Of a stretch of DNA of 64,000 nt, positions 62,273 to 64,000 are shown piece after piece. Position numbers and translations under genes: made by a program. The DNA comes from Clostridia bacterium (GTDB lineage Bacteria > Bacillota > Clostridia > Christensenellales > Borkfalkiaceae): NCBI GenBank assembly GCA_017468085.1, contig JAFUJR010000018.1, positions 1-64,000 on the forward strand. Direction: 5' to 3'. Under the pieces are notes generated by a model. That model worked only from the letters and a program-made list of their open reading frames with translations. It was not told the origin of the DNA and did no database searches. Within the stretch, counting starts at the first letter, position 1. Each line of letters starts with the position of its first letter.

Positions 62273-62632
62273 CTAAAATTTATTTTTCTTTTGAAAAGTT
62301 GCCCGTTCATGGATAAAATGGGCATACTCTAAAATTTGTGACTTATATTCAACGTCGAGTGAGTTGAATATGTCCAGCAACTCTTGACCGTCGGGCGACA
62401 GCTCGGCGGTTTTTTGCGTGGGTGTAACAATAACGTTTCCGAAGTCATCGGAGCGTCCCAACAAATAATCCGTTGAGCATTGAAAAAAATCAGCTAATTG
62501 AATAATTAGGCTTGAGCTTGGTTCATTGAGACCTTTTTCCCAACGCCCAATGTTTGTGCGGCTTGTATTTATTGCCTTTGCCACGTCGTCTTGTGTAAGT
62601 TTCTTTTCTTCGCGTAATTCGAGCAATCGCAT
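62273..62632 (-). CDS. XRE family repressor of the integrated element
   Basis: This regulator has 119 residues from the ATG at 62632 with a GAGGGGG site. The HTH region is LTQDDVAKAINTSRTNIGRWEKGLNEPSSSLIIQLADFF (shown as family context, residues about 12-52). The remainder is a helical dimerisation tail. It is divergent from a promoter that contains paired operators, as in a phage cI-type switch. Confidence 0.9.
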   Translation of the reverse strand: MRLLELREEKKLTQDDVAKAINTSRTNIGRWEKGLNEPSSSLIIQLADFFQCSTDYLLGRSDDFGNVIVTPTQKTAELSPDGQELLDIFNSLDVEYKSQILEYAHFIHERATFQKKNKF

Positions 62633-62679
62633 TTTTGCACCCCCTCGAAAAAAGTTTAACACAAATTTGCACAAAATAC

Positions 62680-62708
62680 TTGACAAGTGCAAAATTGCAC
62701 GCTATAAT
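62680..62708 (+). promoter_or_regulatory. Rightward promoter of the integrated element
   Basis: TTGACA (62680-62685), 17-bp spacer, TATAAT (62703-62708), both perfect. Operator 1 fills the spacer. Confidence 0.92.
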
Positions 62709-62730
62709 ATCGGTAGGTGCAAAATTGCAC
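62687..62730 (+). promoter_or_regulatory. Paired repressor operators
   Basis: GTGCAAAATTGCAC occurs identically at 62687-62700 and 62717-62730, centres 30 bp apart, about three helical turns. The arms GTGCAA/TTGCAC are inverted repeats. A weaker third site, ACACAAATTTGCAC (62659-62672), lies toward the repressor gene. Confidence 0.85.
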
Positions 62731-62774
62731 AAAAAGTAAAATCGTCCCAAATTCGGGCGATTAAAGGGGCGGAA

Positions 62775-63062
62775 ATGGACATTAAAATGCGATACGCAAT
62801 AGTTGAAACATACAACGGACTTTTCGACCAAAGAAAAACAATAGCGTATACGGTCAGCCTATTTGAAACAATAAAGCTGATAGAAATTTTAAAGAAAATT
62901 GAAGAAGAAAATCCTTGCTACGATTACGACTTTAAAAAATTAACAGATAAAGTAGATGAAGCAGAAGACTTTTATCCAGGCGAAGGCTTTGAAGATTTCG
63001 GTAAAGTAATTGACTGCAAAAACTACAAAGAATTTTTAGAAAAAAATCGGTCTAAACGGTAG
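62775..63062 (+). CDS. Hypothetical protein, first gene of the rightward operon
   Basis: This is a 95-residue acidic protein starting MDIKMRYAIVETYNGLF, with GGGGCGG before the ATG. The composition (YDYDFKKLTDKVDEAEDFYPGEG) suggests a small alpha/beta fold. No family recognised. Its position directly after the repressed promoter suggests an early function such as excision control or an anti-repressor. Confidence 0.65.
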   Translation: MDIKMRYAIVETYNGLFDQRKTIAYTVSLFETIKLIEILKKIEEENPCYDYDFKKLTDKVDEAEDFYPGEGFEDFGKVIDCKNYKEFLEKNRSKR

Positions 63063-63214
63063 CGGTTTTCGCGCCGTGCAGATAACGAGGAGCAGTCGCG
63101 AGCTTCTCGGTTTCCCTTGAAGCCGTCCCCGTTCTTGGACGGGGCGGTGCGCGAGGGAAAAAACGAAATCAACGTCTTCGGACGTCGAAAATAAAATTCA
63201 AGGGAGTAAAAACA

Positions 63215-63592
63215 ATGGAACAAAAAAGGCAAGAAACAATTAAGGCGCTGCAAACGTTAGAATCGCAGGCAAAGAAAAACCAAGCGGAAGGCATACCGCT
63301 TGTTGCGTTGCATACGGAGTGCGCGTTGAAGCTCGCGCAGGACGCGCTGGCGGTTTTGACGGCAGAGCCGACGAGCTCCGCGCCCGTTGGAAAGATTAAC
63401 ACAAACAAGTACGCCTTGTGTACGCTTATTGGCGACGGCAAGACGGACGACGGGAAAGAGTTTGAGCTCTGCGTGCAGATAAGCCACGCACCGTTTGTGC
63501 GGTATGGGAACAAGACGTTCAATTTATCCTGGAACGACGTTGTGACTTTGGCGGAACGTGCAGGGCTGTTCAACGACGAGGTGACGGAATGA
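63215..63592 (+). CDS. Hypothetical protein of the integrated element
   Basis: This is a 125-residue protein with AAGGGAG before the ATG. The first about 50 residues form an amphipathic helix rich in Gln/Lys/Ala. The rest is beta-rich. No family recognised. It overlaps the next gene by 4 bp. The 63063-63214 gap holds a CCCCGT/ACGGGG hairpin without a T run. Confidence 0.65.
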   Translation: MEQKRQETIKALQTLESQAKKNQAEGIPLVALHTECALKLAQDALAVLTAEPTSSAPVGKINTNKYALCTLIGDGKTDDGKEFELCVQISHAPFVRYGNKTFNLSWNDVVTLAERAGLFNDEVTE

Positions 63593-64000
63593 GTATCGCA
63601 AAACTCGCAGAATGTGTTGATTATATTACAACGATTATTTTTGCCTTCGTCGCCATTTTGTTTTTCACAGCCGTATTGATTTTGGCGATTGTTTGGATTA
63701 GCTGTCTTCTAAATGAAAGATTCAATAAGGCGCGGGAAAACAAGCTTTTCCTAAAACGATTTCATAAACAACTTAAAGCGATCAATGATGAAGCTGTACA
63801 AGATACCGAAGATTTTGACGGCGAAGCGCCCGTAGAACCTTCTAAGAAGGATAATAAAAAGTGGTATGTATACGCGGAGAATCGCGCGGAAATATACGGT
63901 ATTCCCAAAGGGCGCGACGTGAAGATAGGTGCGTTTAAAACCGAAGAAGAAGCTGAACGCTTAATGGACACTTTGGCAAAAGAAGGCAAGTGGGAAAATA
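63589..64000 (+). CDS. Hypothetical membrane protein, cut by the window edge
   Basis: An open frame of at least 137 codons starting MSIAKLAECVDYITTIIF, ATGA-overlapped with the previous gene and still open at 64000. One membrane helix (about 14-40) is followed by a charged region. A stretch WYVYAENRAEIYGIPKGRDVKIGAFKTEEEAE (described, residues about 93-125) resembles a small SPOR- or viroplasmin-like alpha/beta fold. Function unknown. Confidence 0.6.
   Translation, partial: MSIAKLAECVDYITTIIFAFVAILFFTAVLILAIVWISCLLNERFNKARENKLFLKRFHKQLKAINDEAVQDTEDFDGEAPVEPSKKDNKKWYVYAENRAEIYGIPKGRDVKIGAFKTEEEAERLMDTLAKEGKWEN

Overview
The window looks like a chromosomal contig from an uncultured, low-to-mid GC Clostridia-like Bacillota, possibly a gut Christensenellales-type lineage. 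The reasons are strong AAGGAGG ribosome sites, near-consensus housekeeping promoters, spoVT and a SpoVB-family flippase, a single-chain GlyRS, lipoproteins with Ser/Gly/Asp-rich linkers, and CUT1 sugar-type transport. The genus cannot be fixed from sequence reading alone.

Layout. 1-400 holds two tandem copies of an inverted-repeat-bearing element. 477-10377 (minus) is a probable operon: RDD membrane protein, MsmK/UgpC-type ATPase, two CUT1 permeases with unusual N-terminal extensions, a UgpB-like binding lipoprotein, a staphylococcal-nuclease-like lipoprotein and an OB/Ig-domain lipoprotein. Divergent from it (10659-15850, plus) is a complete deoxynucleoside salvage operon: deoC, deoD, deoB, cdd, pdp, tdk. 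Together they suggest a surface nucleic-acid scavenging locus, although the substrate of the transporter is not proven. 15.9-22.6 kb carries rhaM, a SpoVB-like flippase, yabN/mazG, a dus gene, and an AraC regulator with a Gfo/Idh/MocA dehydrogenase. 23-27.7 kb is gyrB-gyrA. 28-35 kb has a CtpE-like P-type ATPase, serS, a DEDDh exonuclease and an RsmF-like methyltransferase. 35-38.9 kb is a giant lipoprotein with a C-terminal membrane anchor. 39-44.2 kb has two half-size TauE/SafE genes, a HAD phosphatase, Ppx/GppA, maf and mreB.

44.35-45.16 kb has no ordinary gene. It has its own consensus promoter, a terminator, many hairpins including a long-range junction, and several tiny ORFs with strong ribosome sites. 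I call it a candidate large structured RNA of about 800 nt. It is followed by glyQS, a PAP2 phosphatase, fhs, glnS and a zinc-dependent phospholipase C family protein. 52.5-56.8 kb is a MarR-controlled module of an enoate-reductase-type flavoprotein and both aconitase X subunits, which could form a dehydratase plus reductase pathway. spoVT and a GH2 beta-mannosidase follow.

At 60.3 kb a tRNA-Leu(AAG) is followed at once by a tyrosine integrase, a small zinc-ribbon membrane protein, an XRE repressor with paired operators, and small unknown genes that run off the right edge. This is the start of an integrated element whose far end lies outside the window.

Two dispersed repeat families run through the whole window. 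One is a palindromic element of about 120 bp that sits directly after stop codons between co-oriented genes. The other is a motif of about 20 bp (consensus GGGGCAGGTAYGCGTTGAAA) found between genes and inside coding sequences.
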